From Thinopyrum elongatum (taxonomy: Eukaryota > Streptophyta > Magnoliopsida > Poales > Poaceae), in NCBI GenBank assembly GCA_011799875.1, contig CM022297.1, positions 445,147,292 through 445,211,291 on the forward strand: a DNA stretch of 64,000 nt, given 5' to 3'. A program made the position numbers and the translations under genes. The notes under the pieces were generated by a model that saw only the letters and a list, made by a program, of their open reading frames with translations, was not told the DNA's origin and ran no database searches. This document shows positions 10,923 to 25,000 of this stretch, piece by piece. The first letter of the stretch is position 1. Each line of letters opens with the position of its first letter.

Positions 10923-13094
10923 TTGTTGAGTCACTTGGGATTATTATCTGTTTATCACTATGAAGAATCTGAAGGATACAAAACCAAGATCATTCCCTCT
11001 AGGAAGAGGGGAGGTAAGGAACTGCCATCACACTCTGCACTTGATTCACCTTCTGTTTTGAGTAGACTTGCAACACCGCCACATGCTATTAATCCTGATA
11101 TGTCGCAAGTTATTGATGATGCTGCTTCTGCTATGAATGATATTCATGATGATGCTAGTACCTTGCTTGATGATAATGTGCCACTAGAGGAATTTCTTGA
11201 TGAACAACTTGCTAGAGCTAAAGAAATTGAGAATGTTGAAACTGAAAATCTTGAAACACCTATTAAACCTAGCTCTCCTAGATACGAAATGCCTAAGATA
11301 CCTGAAGGTTATGTTATGGATGAGGAGATAGCTAGAGACTTTCTTGCTCGCAATGATAGAGATGATCTTAAGAAATTACTATGCAAACTGAAAGAAAAAT
11401 CTGTGAATGCTAGAATGAAATGTGATCCTAAGTTTGCTACTTCACCTATCTTTGTTATCAATAAGGATTATGAATTCTCTGTCGACCCATAGTTAATTAC
11501 TTTGGTTGAATCTGATCCTTTCTATGGCTATGAAACTGAAACTGTTGTGGCACATCTTACTAAATTAAATGATATAGCCACCCTCTTTGCTCATGATAAG
11601 AAGATTTGCTACTATTATATTTCTTAAATTATTTTCGTTCTCATTAAAGGGTGATGCTAAGATATGGTACAATTCTCTTGCTCATGGTTGTGTGCGTAGT
11701 CCCCAAGATATGATTTACTACTTCTCTGAAAAATATTTTCCTGCTCATAAGAAACAAGTTGCCTTACAGGAGATAATTAATTTTGTGCAAATTGAAGAAG
11801 AGAGTCTCCCACAAGCTTGGGGGAGACTTCTCCAATTGCTTAATGCTTTTCCTGATCATCCTCTTAAGAAAAATGAAATACTGGATATCTTCTATAATGA
11901 CTAACTGTTGCTTCTAGGGACTTCCTAGATAGTTGTGCTGGTTGTGTTTTCAGGGAACGAACTGTTGAACAAGCTGAGGAATTATTGAATAATATATTAA
12001 AAAATTATGATGATTGGACTCTTCCTGAATCACCGCCTAAACCCACTCCAAAGAAGAGGTGTATCTTATATCTCAGTCCCGAAGATCTGCAAGAGGCAAA
12101 GAAAAGTATGAAGGAAAAAGGTATTAAAGCAGAGGATGTTAAAAATTTACCTTCTATTGAAGAAATACATGGACTTGACACACCACCACCAAAGGTGGTA
12201 AAGGTAAACTCCTTAATGAAATTTGATGAAAGTGACATCCCTTACAATAAACATCCTAGTCAATGCCTTTATGAGTTTGATAATTACATTAGAAAACAAG
12301 ATCACTTCAACGAAAATGTTATGAAACAATTGAAATATAACTCTAATATGATTGCTCGCTTGAGTGACTTGTTATTTAGAATTACTAATGATGTAAGAGG
12401 TGTAGGAAAACATGCTTCTATGGTTCAAACTCAACTAGAACAAGTTGCTAAATCTCAAAGAGAGCTGCTTAGTGAAATAAACAATAATATGAATGACTTT
12501 GCTGTTAGAGTAGCAACTAGAGGAGGTAAAGTGACTTAGGAACCACTTTATCCTGAGGGACACCCTAAAAGAATTGAACAAGACTCTCAAAGAATTAACA
12601 TAGATGCACCTAGTCCTTCTAAAAAGAAGAAGAAAAAGAAAAATGATAGGACTTTGCATACCTCTAGTGAACCTGAAATAGAAAAACCTCCTGAAAATAA
12701 TAATGATGTTTCTATTTCTGATGCTGAAACTCAATCTAGAAATGAACATTCATCTAGTGATAATGAAAAAGATAATGATGATGTTCATGAAGACAGTCAA
12801 CCAGACAATGATAAACAACCAGATAATGATGTTGAAATAGAACCAGCTGTTGATCTTGATAACCCACAACCTAAAAATAAAAGATATGATAAAAGAGACT
12901 TTGTTGCTAGAAAACATGGAAGAGAAAGAGAACCATGGGTTCAAAAACCCATGCCCTTTCCACCTAAACCAACTAAGAAAAAAGATGATGAAGAATTTGA
13001 ACGCTTTGGTGAAATTCTTAGGCCAGTCTTCTTGCGCACTCGCTTGACTGATATTTTAAAGATGACCGCTTATGGAAAATACATGAAAGACATT
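10923..13094 (+). pseudogene. Gag region of S1 (Athila-type), broken; continues at 42858
   Basis: The frame from 10923 holds an acidic N-terminal part (DDAASAMNDIHDDASTLLDD) and ends at a TAG near 11490. Capsid-like sequence follows in other frames: LKGDAKIWYNSLAHG near 11640-11700 and EESLPQAWGRLLQLL near 11800-11845, the classic Gypsy gag core, in a segment ending at 11904. A further frame 11985-12539 and a charged region 12654-13097 rich in Asp, Glu, Asn and Lys follow. At least three breaks separate these pieces. In a live element this would be the capsid. A2 interrupts the region after 13094, and the protein resumes at 42858 in the protease. Confidence 0.8.
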
Positions 13095-14849
13095 TGTTAG
13101 AAATATGCCCTAGAGGCAATAATAAAGTGGTTATTATTATATTTCCTTGTTCATGATAATCGTTTATTATCCATGCTATAATTGTATTGACCAAAAACTC
13201 AAATGCATGTGTGGATACATAGACAACAACATGTCCCTAGTAAGCCTCTACCGGACTAGCTCGTTGATCAAAGATGGCTATGGTTTCCTAGTCATAGACA
13301 TGAGTTGTCATTTGATAACGGGATCACATCATTAGGAGAATGATGTGATGGACAAGATCCAAACTATGAACGTAGTATATGATCGTATCAAGTTTATTAC
13401 TATCGTTTTCTGCATGTGAAGTATATGTTCCCATGACCATGAGATCATGCAACTCACTGACACCGGAGGAATACCTTGTGTGTACCAAACGTCGCAACGT
13501 AACTGGGTGACTATAAAGGTGCTCTACAGGTATCTCCGAGGGTGTCTGTTGAGTTGGCATGGATCAAGACTGGGATTTGTCACTCCATATGACGGAGAGG
13601 CATCTCTGGGCCCTCTCGGTAATACAGCATCACAATGAGCTTGCAAGCAATGTGACTAATGGGTTAGCCACGGGATCTTGTATTGCGGAACGAGTAAAGA
13701 GACTTGCCGGTAACGAGATTGAACTAGGTATGGAGATACCGACGATCGAGTCTTGGGCAAGTAACACACCGATAGACAAAGGGAACTGCATACGGGATTA
13801 GTTGAATCTTTGACATCGAGGTTCGACCGATAAAGATCTTCGTAGAATATGTAGGAACCAATATGGGCATCCAGGTCCCGCTATTGGTTATTGATCGTAG
13901 AGGTGTCTCGGTCATGTCTGCATAGTTCTCGAACCCGCAGGGTCTACACACTTAACATTTGGTGACGATATAAGTATAGTTGAGTTGTTTTGGTGGTAAC
14001 CGAAGGTTGTTCGGAGTCCCGGATGAGATCCCGGACATGACGAGGAACTCCGGAATGGTCCGAGGTGAAGATCAATATATAGGACGAAGGGAATCGGAGT
14101 CCGAAAGTGTTCCGGGGGTACCGGGTTATAACCAGGAGAACCAAAAGGGGTTTCGGCGGCCCCGGCAAGTGTTGGGGGGCCTCATGGGCCAAGGGAGGGA
14201 GGCACACCAGCCCACTATGGGGCTGTGCACCCCCTCACCTCAGCTCATGATCACCAGAGGGTTGGTGCGCCCCCCTAGGCTGCCTCCCCCTTGCTTGGGG
14301 GGCAAGGCACCGGGCCACCCAAAACCCATCTAGGGTTGCCCTTGTGGCCGCCGACCCCCCCTAGGGAAACCTTAGGGTGCCTTCTTCTCCCCCCTTCTCC
14401 TATATATAGAGGGGTAGAGGGAGGGCAGCCGCACCCATCTATGCCACGGTGCTGCCCTCCCTCTCCCTCGTAGCCCTCTTCCTCTCCGTAGTGCTTAGCG
14501 AAGCTCTGCTGAGATTCCACCACCACCACCGCCACCACGCTGTCGTGCTGCCGGAGGACTCGAGCTACTACTTCACCATCGCTCGCTGGATCGAGGAGGT
14601 GAAGGCGTCATCAAGCTGTACGTGTGTTGAACGCGGAGGTGCCGTCCGTTCGCACTTGGATCGGGAGTTCGCGGGACAGATCATGATTGGATCGTGAAGA
14701 CGTTCGACTACATCAACCACGTTTCTTAACGCTTCTGCTTAGCAATCTACAATGGTATGTAGATGCAATCTCTCCTCTCGTAGATGTTCATCTCCTAGAT
14801 TGATCTTGGTGAGCGTAGGATTTTTTTTCCCATGCAACGTTCCCCAACA
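13095..14849 (+). repeat. 5' LTR of A2 (1755 bp)
   Basis: Starts TGTTAGAAATATGCCCTAGA, ends CAACGTTCCCCAACA. A TATATATA core is at about 14400-14408. GC-rich ORFs between 13980 and 14697 are LTR sequence, not genes. Confidence 0.9.
14399..14409 (+). promoter_or_regulatory. LTR TATA box of A2
   Basis: CCTATATATAG sits about 1.3 kb into the LTR, in the same relative place as the TATATATA motifs of the A1 and A3 LTRs (near 4325 and 61555 on the minus strand). Confidence 0.55.
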
Positions 14850-15021
14850 GTGGCATCATCAGCTAGGTCTTCCGTAGATGACATCACGAGTAAAACACAA
14901 AGGAGTTTGTGGGCGTTGGTATTCAGATTGCTTCCTTCCTTGGTCTTTTCTTGATTCAGCGGTATTGTGGGATGAAGCGGGCCGGACCAACTTTACATGT
15001 CCACGTACATGAGACCGGTTC
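14850..15021 (+). other. Start of A2 leader with diverged primer binding site
   Basis: TGGCATCATCAGCTAGGTC at 14851 corresponds to TGGCATCCGAGCCAGGTC of A1 and A3, a damaged initiator-Met site. The leader runs to GGTTC (15017-15021), the left copy of the L1 target duplication. Confidence 0.7.
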
Positions 15022-18000
15022 TGTGACGCCCCCGGCTTAATTGTGCACTAATCATACACGCAAATGCACATGATCAAGCCTAAGGACTCACTTGAAGGAA
15101 TCACAACACAACTCTAAAACATAAATAAAGTCATACAAGCTTTATATTACAAGCCAGGGGCCTCGAGGGCTCGAATCTTAAAGCTCGCGTACAAGCGTCA
15201 GCGGAAGCATCAGATATCTGAGTACAGATATAAAAGATAAAACAGGTAAGTCTTTAAGAAGGCGGGGCAAAGGAAAACACTACGATCGAAAAGGCGCAGG
15301 CCTCCTTCCTGGAACCCTCCGATCCTACTCCTGGTCGTCGGCAAGCTCGTAGTAGTAACCACCCTCGGGGTGGTAGTAGTAGTCCTGGGTGGGGGCAGCT
15401 GGCTCCGGGGCTCCGTCATCTAGTTGCATCAAACGGATATGGGGAAAAAGAGAAAGCAAAGCAACCGTGAGTACTCATCCGAAGTACTCAGCAAGCAAGG
15501 ACCTACACTACATATGCAACATTATCAAAGAAATGCTGTATATGTGGACTGGGCTGCAGAAATGCCAGAATAGTTGGAAGGCCTAGTCCTATCAAAGACT
15601 AGCATCTTCAGTGGTCTTGCAGCATTAGAAGAGTGTAGACTAGTATAGTATAAAGTAGTAGTAGCATTAAGTATCAACCTCGGCCAGCGATCCTTTCTCG
15701 ACTCCCTGCGAGAAAGCAATCCCAGAGCCCTAGTATCCAATTCTCATCATTAAGTTCTAGTTGTGTCGATCGGGATACAATTCCGAGCGCCCGTTACTGA
15801 GGATCCGGCTAAGCATAGATTAGTTCTTCCCTACAGGGGTACACCAACTTACCCACCACGCTCGATTAACTCCAGCCGGACACACTTTTCTGGGTCATGC
15901 CCGGCCTCGGCCAAACGATACGCCGCAACCCGACCTAGGCTTAACAGAGAGGTCAGCACGCCGGACTATACCTATGCCCCCAGGGGTCTTGGGCCATCGC
16001 CCCGGGAACTCCTGCACGATACGTTCACGGCCGAGAGCAGACCTGGCAACCCACACTATCAAGGCGGTTGCTTTACGCGGTCCAACTCGGCGCGCACCGC
16101 TCAATCGCTGACGTCCATTAAGCTTCGGCTGATGCATATGACACATAGTGCCCATAACTGTTCCCACGTGATGGTTAGTGCTATCGGGCCAGAGGCCCAC
16201 TCGGATCAAATATCCAAATCGTTAGTGAATTAGGAGCACGCGATAACGAGCAGAGACTCACGATCGATGTGACCCCGTCTCGATGACTTGCGGCAAGGGC
16301 TAAGAATGCCCGGCCACGCCTCGTAATTATCTCGCGGGAACCCTCCAGGTCAACCCGTCTCCACATCACTCGCATCACATGCTCGCGCGGGTACCCCTCA
16401 GGGCCGACCCGACTTTATCATGGTCCATGGTTAAAGTCATAGTAACTGTGTGTCCAAACACCAGGGGGAAACCCAAGGAATCACCCTCGATGGATTCCAC
16501 CTGATGTAGTCATCAAGGTGAACTTAGGAGGAATCACCCTCGAGGTTCACACTTGAGGTGTTGCACGACAGCGACGTTATCGGGTGTGGCGTAGGAGGAA
16601 TCACCCTCGATAACCAACGACCAAATAGCTTCTCTACAGAGTTAACATCAGAAGTGCTATACGAGGTATCACCCTCGACACTCGATAGTAACGCTGCAGT
16701 GTCGTACAACTAAGGGGGGTTGATGTGCTGTGCGGGGGCCTGGTCGTTGAGTCTTCCGATGATCCAGCGGGGCAACTGGGACAAGTGAGGTCACTGAGGG
16801 TTTCTATCCAGACTATACTAAGCAGTTTAGGATAAGCAGGTAAGGTATCAATAGTGGGTTACAATAAACAGGCTATGCAACAGAATAGGATAACTCAAAG
16901 CAGTAGCAAATTCTAATTCAAGTAGGAGGGAGAAAGAATAGGCGATATAGGCATGTTCAAAGGGGGGTGCTTGCCTGGTTGCTCGGCGGCAAAGGCAAGG
17001 TCATCAACGATGTCGTTGGGCTCCTGAGCTGCGTCCGTTTCGGGAACTGCGTCGGTACCGAGGTGTACCGAGAGAGAAGAGGGGGAGGAAACAGATAAAT
17101 ACACAGCAAACATAAGCAACACAGAGCATGCTATGCTAACGTGCAGTGCAGGGTTGCCTAAAGACATGTCTAAATCATATTAGTTATTTTAGGATTAAAG
17201 TTGGATTTATTAACCGGTATGTATGCACTATTCATCTACCGGAAACAGGCTAAAAGTTGCGGGTTCACCTCCGTACAGGGTCCCAACACGGAAACAGATG
17301 GCACGGTTGGATTCGTCTCGTCGTTCTGAGCAACTTTCATGTAGAAAGTTTTTCCATCCGAGCTACTGTTTATTTTCTACGAATTTTCAAAGATTAAAGC
17401 ATTTTTTGGAAATTCTGGAATTATTTAACTCAAATTATCCAAAACAGTGTATGGTGACGCCAGCAGAACGTCACGATGACGTCAGTAGGTCAAACCCGGC
17501 TGACCAGAGTCAAATCTGACCAGTGGGGCCACTGGGACCCACATGTCAGCCTATGTTAGTATTAAACAGGGTTAATTTTAAGCTAATTAACTAATTACAT
17601 AAGTGGGCCCAGTTTAGTCAGTGACTAATTAGCTAATTAATTAAATAACAGTTTAATTAACCTTTTAATTGACATTTCTATTTATTATTAAACCATTTTA
17701 AATGGCAGGGGCCCACATGTCAGCGACATGGGCAACCCAGTCTGCGGTTGACCCGGTCAATGCGGCCAATGGGGCCCAGCATCAGTGGCCCAGGGGCGGG
17801 CCCGACCGTGTCACATCGGCGACGTCGCCCTGGCGACCACTCCGCGCGGCGGAGCGCACTGGACGTCGCCGGAAATCGCCGTCCCGCGACCAAATCGGGC
17901 GCGAAAAAGTGGGATCAAACAAGCGTGGAGTGCCGCATCCCTAGGTGGTGTTGGCTCGGCCGAAAACGGACTAAAACGATGGCAGCGAGCGGCCTGGAGG

Positions 18001-19169
18001 ACACCGGAGTTTGGCCGCGTTCGGAAATGGTGCTAGAGGCTGCGGGGAGTCGATCTAGCAGCACGAGCGGCCTCACCGAGCTGCCCTGAGCACGCTCGCG
18101 TGCTCGGGTGAGCATGACGACGGCGACGAGCCCCGCGGCAGAGCAGCGTTCGGGCAGCGATGGCAGCGGCGGCTACGGGCTCGAGGAGAGATGGGGGAAG
18201 AGAGGGGTTTGCTTGCGACTGCTCACCGGGCCCTGTAGATGTGCTCAGATGGGCTCGGGGAAGCTCGGCGGCGACGAATCGGCGACGGAGACGAAGATGC
18301 CCGAGGAGGAAGAAGAGGAAGCGGCGCTCGCGGCGGGGGCTCCCGGCATCAATGTCGTGCACCGATCGATAAAGCGGATGACGCCGATGCCCTACGACAT
18401 CAAGGCATGGCGAGGCGGTTACGGTGGCAGCGGGATCGAGTGGAGAACGGCGGCGAGCTTTCGGGCGCTAGAGGGAGAGGGCGAGGGAGAGCGAGGAGAA
18501 GGGCGAATGGCTAGGGTTCGATCCACGGCGTCGTCGGCTTCGTTCTTATCCCCTCAGCTTTGCTGTAGCATCGCCGTGTCGAGGATCCAGCCAGCGAGGG
18601 TGCGCGCGGGCGCGGGCGTGCCGACAACGCGACAAAGACGATGACGGTGGCTTAGTGGGCTGGGCCGGCTATGCTGCTACTTCTCCTGTTGCCATATGGG
18701 CCTAGTATACAGGAACTTTTCCTATTTTTTTTTAATCTTTTCTGTTTATTAACTCTTCTCTGTTTTTGCAATTGCTAGGCCACAAAAGACTTTCGTAAAA
18801 TATGTGAATTGGCTCAATAATTACTAGACAATAAACTGAGATGGCACAAAAAGTTTGGGGGAAATTTGAATGGTGCAAGCATTTTTAGAATTTGGAGAGG
18901 CCAAAATTAAATGCTGCTGGACCACTAAATAAAATCCAGGGCATTTTGGAAATTCCAAAAATGTTGGTTTCAACATGACAAATATTTAGGGAATATTTTC
19001 CAAATTGTGAACTATTTTAATTGCATGACAGAAGAAATAAATATTTGACATGCAATTTGAATTTGAATTTGGCTTTGATTTTGGACAAGTGGCATAATGG
19101 CATGATGATCATGATGACATGACCACCATTAGAGGGAGCTCATTGTAGTGTGATGCTGGGGATGTTACA
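15022..19169 (-). repeat. 3' LTR of L1 (4148 bp)
   Basis: Plus-strand ends TGTGACGCCCCCGG ... GGGGATGTTACA. Contains a motif array GGAATCACCCTCG at about 16477-16678, a hairpin TTTCTCGACTCCCTGCGAGAAA near 15695-15716, an AT-rich belt (17560-17700) and a GC-rich block (17720-18650). The largest ORF (18108-18644, 178 codons) is low-complexity and not conserved as a frame in the other LTR, so it is not annotated as a gene. Confidence 0.88.
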
Positions 19170-22009
19170 ATTCTCCTCCACTACAAGAAATCTCGTCCCG
19201 AGATTTAAGTGGGAAGTAAAGGGTAACTTCGGGAGAACTGACCCTTATAGGGTTGATTATCTGGTGGATAATTCAGGGAATGTGGCAGAAGTATCTCTCG
19301 AGTTTAAACTTAAGAAAACATCGAGAGCAAGGTATGAAGGTACAATAAGAAGTTTCAAGCGAATGGACAAACGACCGATACCTGAACAGAGTGTGAGAAG
19401 GGGGTTCAGAGCATCGGGAATAGATCATCTCTTGGAGGGTGGCTCGTGATAACACACAAAACTAAGGGCATAGGATACGTCGGAATCAGGGATGTACAGG
19501 AGAGTCAGGTTCCGATCCTGTGGAACTGTGAGGGGGTTCGATCAAAAGTTGGGAGAACGGTGACATCTTAACGATCACAACATCAAGGTATGTCAGAGGA
19601 TAGTCTGTCAGTTATGTCGGTAACAACATCGGTACCAAGGGCGAGGGACCAAGAGAACCATTTTCCTGCTCGTAAGAATGAGGCGGACCAATAGGCAAAG
19701 TTCTCGTCCATCGGGGGTTACCGAAATGTCATCAACAATAGTAACAGGGTCTCACTGAAAAGGTTGTACATCGGGATGTTTTATAAGCAGGGAATTATTT
19801 CTGCTTATGTAATACAGATCACAAGAAAGGTTAGACAAACCAATGGAAAGGAAAATGTGTTTATACACAAGAATTAGGAGTAAATCCTTTCCCAAGGACA
19901 AATAGAGCATGATATACATGACAGGACAGCCAGTTCAAAAGCATTTAGATAAAGGGGCGAGGGAAGAATGTTGTCGATGATAACACAATCATCGAGGGCA
20001 AGAATGGTATTTCTCTTCATGAGTGCGATTGATATCCTAGAACAAGTCCAATATTGAGGATGATCACGACACATTTGTCGGGAGATTTCATGAAGACGCA
20101 ATCGATCGGCGATGACATCAAACAAAGGAATGATGGAGCGAAAGGTTAATGGAACCACGGATACGACACAAACTCGAAATCGAGCTTGTTGTTCGAGGTG
20201 AAATGATAAGGTGAGGAAGATCGACGTAAGCTTCGCTCATCGTCGGAAGTTGCTACGGGCATAAGGACCAGGTAGCATGGTTAAAATTAGCGCGATAATG
20301 ATATAGCCGATTAGGCTAGGAAGGATGTGATGTAGTATCAAAACTCCCCGTTACAAAGTACTAGGAGTATTGAATCACATAGCGGAATCGATTCATTGTT
20401 CGGTGGTCTCGGTTGACGACAACCCAGAACCCGTGGAGTGACTATGACAGGGAAAAGTATCACCCTATCGAAAAATCCATAGGAGGTAGTACAATAGGAT
20501 GATATCCTTGAGATAGTAGGGGGTAATACTCGAGGTAGTTTAGTATAGAGGTTGGACAGTTGAAATGATCTGTAGAACGGCAAGTATTTTAGCTTGTCCG
20601 CGAAATGGAATTGAAGAAGAACAATCATGGTCGGAACTACGATTGCAAAGGATCAAATCCCAGATATAGTATGAACTTATACGAAGGGGATAGTTAATAA
20701 TACAAGAAGCTTCTATGATAAGTTCTGCATCGTGTCCATAGGCATGAACGCAAAAGTTCAAGGTCGACTCCCACTTCTTCAATGCATAACCTTCTATTCA
20801 CTCCTCGTTTTCGAAGAAATTGTAGTGCGGAAGATTTATCTGGTGAAGCACCAGAAGAACATGACTCGCATAACTTTCGAGTTCACACGGATTAGGGAAA
20901 GCATAGGTTCAACCCATTGGGGCATCTTAGGAACATATATCACAACTTCAGGAGTAAATAACACAAGCTCGAAAGCAGAGCAAGGTTGACAAAGCAGAGA
21001 ATACAATTTACCTAAAGGCATTATGTATCTAAGGAAAGACTCGCAAGGCTGTTGAAAACGAAAGACTCTGTCGGATAATAACCCAACAAAGAATTTGATG
21101 GTCCACGCTGGATCTGATGTGAGTATCAGTACTCAACCAGAAGAAGAAAGATTACAGGGGCATCGGATTATAGAAACAAATGAATAATTCGGTGTTCAAA
21201 TGCAAAAGAATTATGATTTCCAAAACAAATGATCAGGGGAAGACGCTCTGATTGAAGATGGATAGGTAACTTGAATAGACCTAAGGGTACGATCGACGGC
21301 ACTTAGATTGGTCGAGAACCAACTTATGTCCAAATATGACGTCTGAGTTGAAAGATAATTTCTAAGGATCAACTGATGATTGCGTGCATTTGCAGCAGAT
21401 TAAATCAAAGGACTCAAAATGGTGGAGACAAGGGAGGTCAACGAAGATTATCAAATGTATGGAATTAACCATATTGCAAGCAGATAAGAATGTTAAGAGC
21501 CATAGGATACAGAGGATTTTTGGAAGATCGAATAGCATTATGAAGTATGTTGCGGAACACTTGAACAACTGGGGAGTATTACAGGGTATCTTGTGATAAC
21601 AAAGGCAGCTTTGAAAGAAGATACAAATGACAAGGATGGTTAGTTATCCACGGGCTTTATCGGTGGTCAGGAACTTCAAAGCAGTGGGCACAGGGTTCTC
21701 GGGAGACATCGAGGAGTATCTGCAGAATCTTCTGGCGAAGCAAGCGATCATCTGTGGTGAAGGAGCTCTTCGGGATGAAGTGGTTATGAGAACCTAATGT
21801 CAGAGTTAGTAAAATGTTTAACCCGAGTAGACGAGAGATCAGAATCCCAGAGTATAGACGAGGAATAAAATATCCTAATACCACCCAATGGCGACGTGGG
21901 CCCGTAAGCCACACAACCATGTTAGTAAAACGGTTTTCATGACTAGACTCAACTTCTGCCAAGGAGATGGAAAGGGGGTTCCTATAGGCAGTTGGCTCTG
22001 ATACCAACC
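19170..22009 (-). other. Non-coding interior of L1 with PBS (21994-22006) and polypurine tract
   Basis: 2.84 kb with only short frames on either strand; none shows a gag, protease, RT or integrase motif. PBS TGGTATCAGAGCC reads on the minus strand at 22006-21994, three bases from the 5' LTR. At the other end GTAGTGGAGGAGAAT on the minus strand precedes the 3' LTR as the polypurine tract. What the interior carries beyond replication signals cannot be told. Confidence 0.75.
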
Positions 22010-25000
22010 TGTGACGCCCCCGGCTTAATCGTGCACTAATCATACACGCAAATGCACATGATCAAGCCTAAGGACTCACTTGAAGGAATCACAACACAAC
22101 TCTAAAACATAAATATAGTCATACAAGCTTTATATTACAAGCCAGGGGCCTCGAGGGCTCGAATACATAAGCTCGCGTACAAGCGTCAGCGAAAGCATCA
22201 GATATATGAGTACAGATATAAAAGATAAAACAAGTAAGTCTTTAAGAAGGCGGGGCAAAGGAAAACACTACGATCGAAAAGGCGCAGGCCTCCTGCCTGG
22301 GACCCTCCGATCCTACTCCTGGTCGTCGGCAAGCTCGTAGTAGTAACCACCCTCAGGGTGGTAGTAGTAGTCGTCGGCGGGGGCAGCTGGCTCCGGGGCT
22401 CCGTCATCTGGTTGCATCAAACGGATATGGGGAAAATGAGGAAGCAAAGCAACCGTGAGTACTCATCCGAAGTACTCAGCAAGCAAGGATCTATACTACA
22501 TATGCAACATTATCAAAGAAAGGCTGTATATGTGGACTGGACTGCAGAAATGCCAGAATAGTTGGAAGGCCTAGTCCTATCGAAGACTAGCATCTTCAGT
22601 GGTCTTGCAGCATTAGAAGAGTGTAGATTAGTATACTATAAAGTAGTAGTAGCATTAAGTATCAACCTCGGCCAGAGATCCTTTCTCGACTCCCTGCGAG
22701 AAAGCAATCCCAGAGCCCTAGTATCCAATTCTCATCATTAAGTTCTAGTTGTATCGATCGGGATACAAATTCGAGCGTCCGTTACCGAGGATCCGACTAT
22801 GCATAGATTAGTTCTTCCCTGCAGGGGTGCAACAACTTACCCACCACGCTCTGTTAACTCCTGCCGGACACACTTTTCTGGGTCATGCCCGGCCTCGGCC
22901 AAACGATATGCCGCAACCCAACCTAGGCTTAACAGAGAGGTCAGCACGCCGAACTAAACCTCTGCCCCCAGGGGTCTTGGGCCATCGCCTCAGGAACTCC
23001 TGCATGTTACGTTCACGGCCGAGAGCAGACCTGGCAACCCACACTATCAAGGCGGTTGCTTTACGCGGTCCAACTCGGCGCGCGCCGCTCAATCGCTGAC
23101 GTCCATTAAGCTTTGGCTGATGCATACGACGCAGAGTGCCCATAACTGTTCCCACGTGATGGTTAGTGCTATCGGGCCAGAGGCCCACTCGGATCAAATA
23201 TCCAAATCGTTAGTGAATTAGGAGCGCGCGATAACGAGCAGAGACTCACGATCGATGTGACCCCATCGGCCCGTCTCGAGGACTTGCGGCAAGGGCTAAG
23301 AATGCCCGGCCACGCCTCGTAATTATCTCGCGGGCACCCTCCAGGTCAACCCATCTCCACATCACTCGCATCACATGCTCGCGCGGGTACCCCTCAGGGC
23401 CGACCCGACTTTATCATGGTCCATGGTTAAAGTCATAGTAACTGTGTGTCCAAACACCAGGGGGAAACCCAAGGAATCACCCTCGATGGATTCCACCTGA
23501 TGTAGTCGTCAAGGTGAACTTAGGAGGAATCACCCTCGAGGTTCACACTTGAGGTGTTACACGATAGCGACGTTATCGGGTGTGGTGTAGGAGGAATCAC
23601 CCTCGATGAACAACGACCAAATAGCTTCTCTACAGAGTTAACATCAGAAGTGCTATATGAGGTATCACCCTCGGCATTAATAGTAACGCTGCAGTGTCGT
23701 ACAACTAAGAGAGGGTGATGTGCGGTGTTGGGGCCTGGTTGTCGAGTCTTCCGATGACCAGTGGGGCAACTGGGACAAGTGAGGTCACTAAGGGTTTCTA
23801 TCCAGACTATACTAAGTAGTTTAGGATAAGCAGGTAAGGTATCAATAGCGGGTTACAATAAACAGGCTATGCATCAGAATAGGATAACTCAAAGCAGTAG
23901 CAAATTCTAATGCAAGCAGGAGGGAGAAAGAATAGGTGATATAGGCATGTTCAAGGGGGGGGGGGGTGCATGCCTGGTTGCTCGGCGGCAAAGGCAAGGT
24001 CATCAACGGTGTCGTCGGGCTCTTGAGCTGCGTCAGTCTCGGGAACTGCGTCGGTACCGGGGTCTACCAAGAGAGAAGAGGGGGAGGAAACAGATAAATA
24101 CACAGCAAACATAAGCAACACAGAGCATGCCATGCTAACGTGCAGTGCAGGGTTGCCTAAAGACATGTCTAAATCATATTAGTTATTTTAGGATTAAAGT
24201 TGGATTTATTAACCGGTATGTATGCACTATTCATCTATCGGAAACAGGCTAAAAGTTATGGGTTCACCTCCGTAGAGGGCCACGACACAAAATCAGATGG
24301 CACGGTTGGAATTGTCTCATCGTTCTGAGCAACTTTCATGTAGAAAGTTTTTCCATCCGAGCTACGGTTTATTTTCTATGAATTTTCAAAGATTAAAGCA
24401 TTTTGTGGAAATTCTGGAATTATTTAATTTGAATTATCCAAAACAGTGTATGGTGACGCCAGCAGAACGTCACGATGATGTTCGCAGGTCAAACCCGGCT
24501 GACCAGAGTCAAATCTGACCAGTGGGGCCACTGGGACCCACATGTCAGCCTCTGTTAGTATTAAACATGGTTAATTTTGAGCTAATTAACTAATTAGATC
24601 AGTGGGCCCAGTTTAGTCAGTGACTAATTAGCTAATTAATTAAATAACAATTTAATTAACCTTTTAATTGATATTTCTATTTATTATTAAACCATTTTAA
24701 ATGGTAGGGCCCCACGTGTTAGCGACACGGGCAGTCAGCCGTTGACCCGGTCAATGGGTCCAGTGGGGCCCAGCGTCAGTGGCCCAGGGGCAGGCCCAAC
24801 CGTGCCACGTCGGCGACGTCGCCGGAGTTACTCCGGCGACCACTCCGCGCGGCGGCGCGCACTGGACGTCGCCGGAAATCAACGTCCCTCGACCAAATCG
24901 GGCACGGAAAAGCGGGATCGAACGAGCACGGAGTGCCGCATCTCTAGGTGGTGTTGGCTCGGCCAAAAACGGACTAAAACGATGGCGGCGAGCGGCGAGG

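Noticed and set aside
13980..14697. ORFs in the A2 5' LTR (117, 87 and 82 codons) and their copies in the 3' LTR
   Set aside because: Part of the LTR and present in both repeats; no gene structure.
16477..16690. Regularly spaced short repeats resembling a CRISPR array
   Set aside because: Repeats are 13-14 bp, imperfect, unevenly spaced, inside an eukaryotic LTR, with no cas genes.
18108..18644. 178-codon ORF and overlapping frames in the L1 3' LTR
   Set aside because: Low-complexity Arg/Gly/Ala/Ser frames in a GC-rich LTR block; the other LTR breaks the frame, and no family motif is visible.
23940..23970. G run in the L1 5' LTR as a quadruplex signal
   Set aside because: A single homopolymer whose length differs from the 3' LTR copy; likely slippage or sequencing uncertainty.
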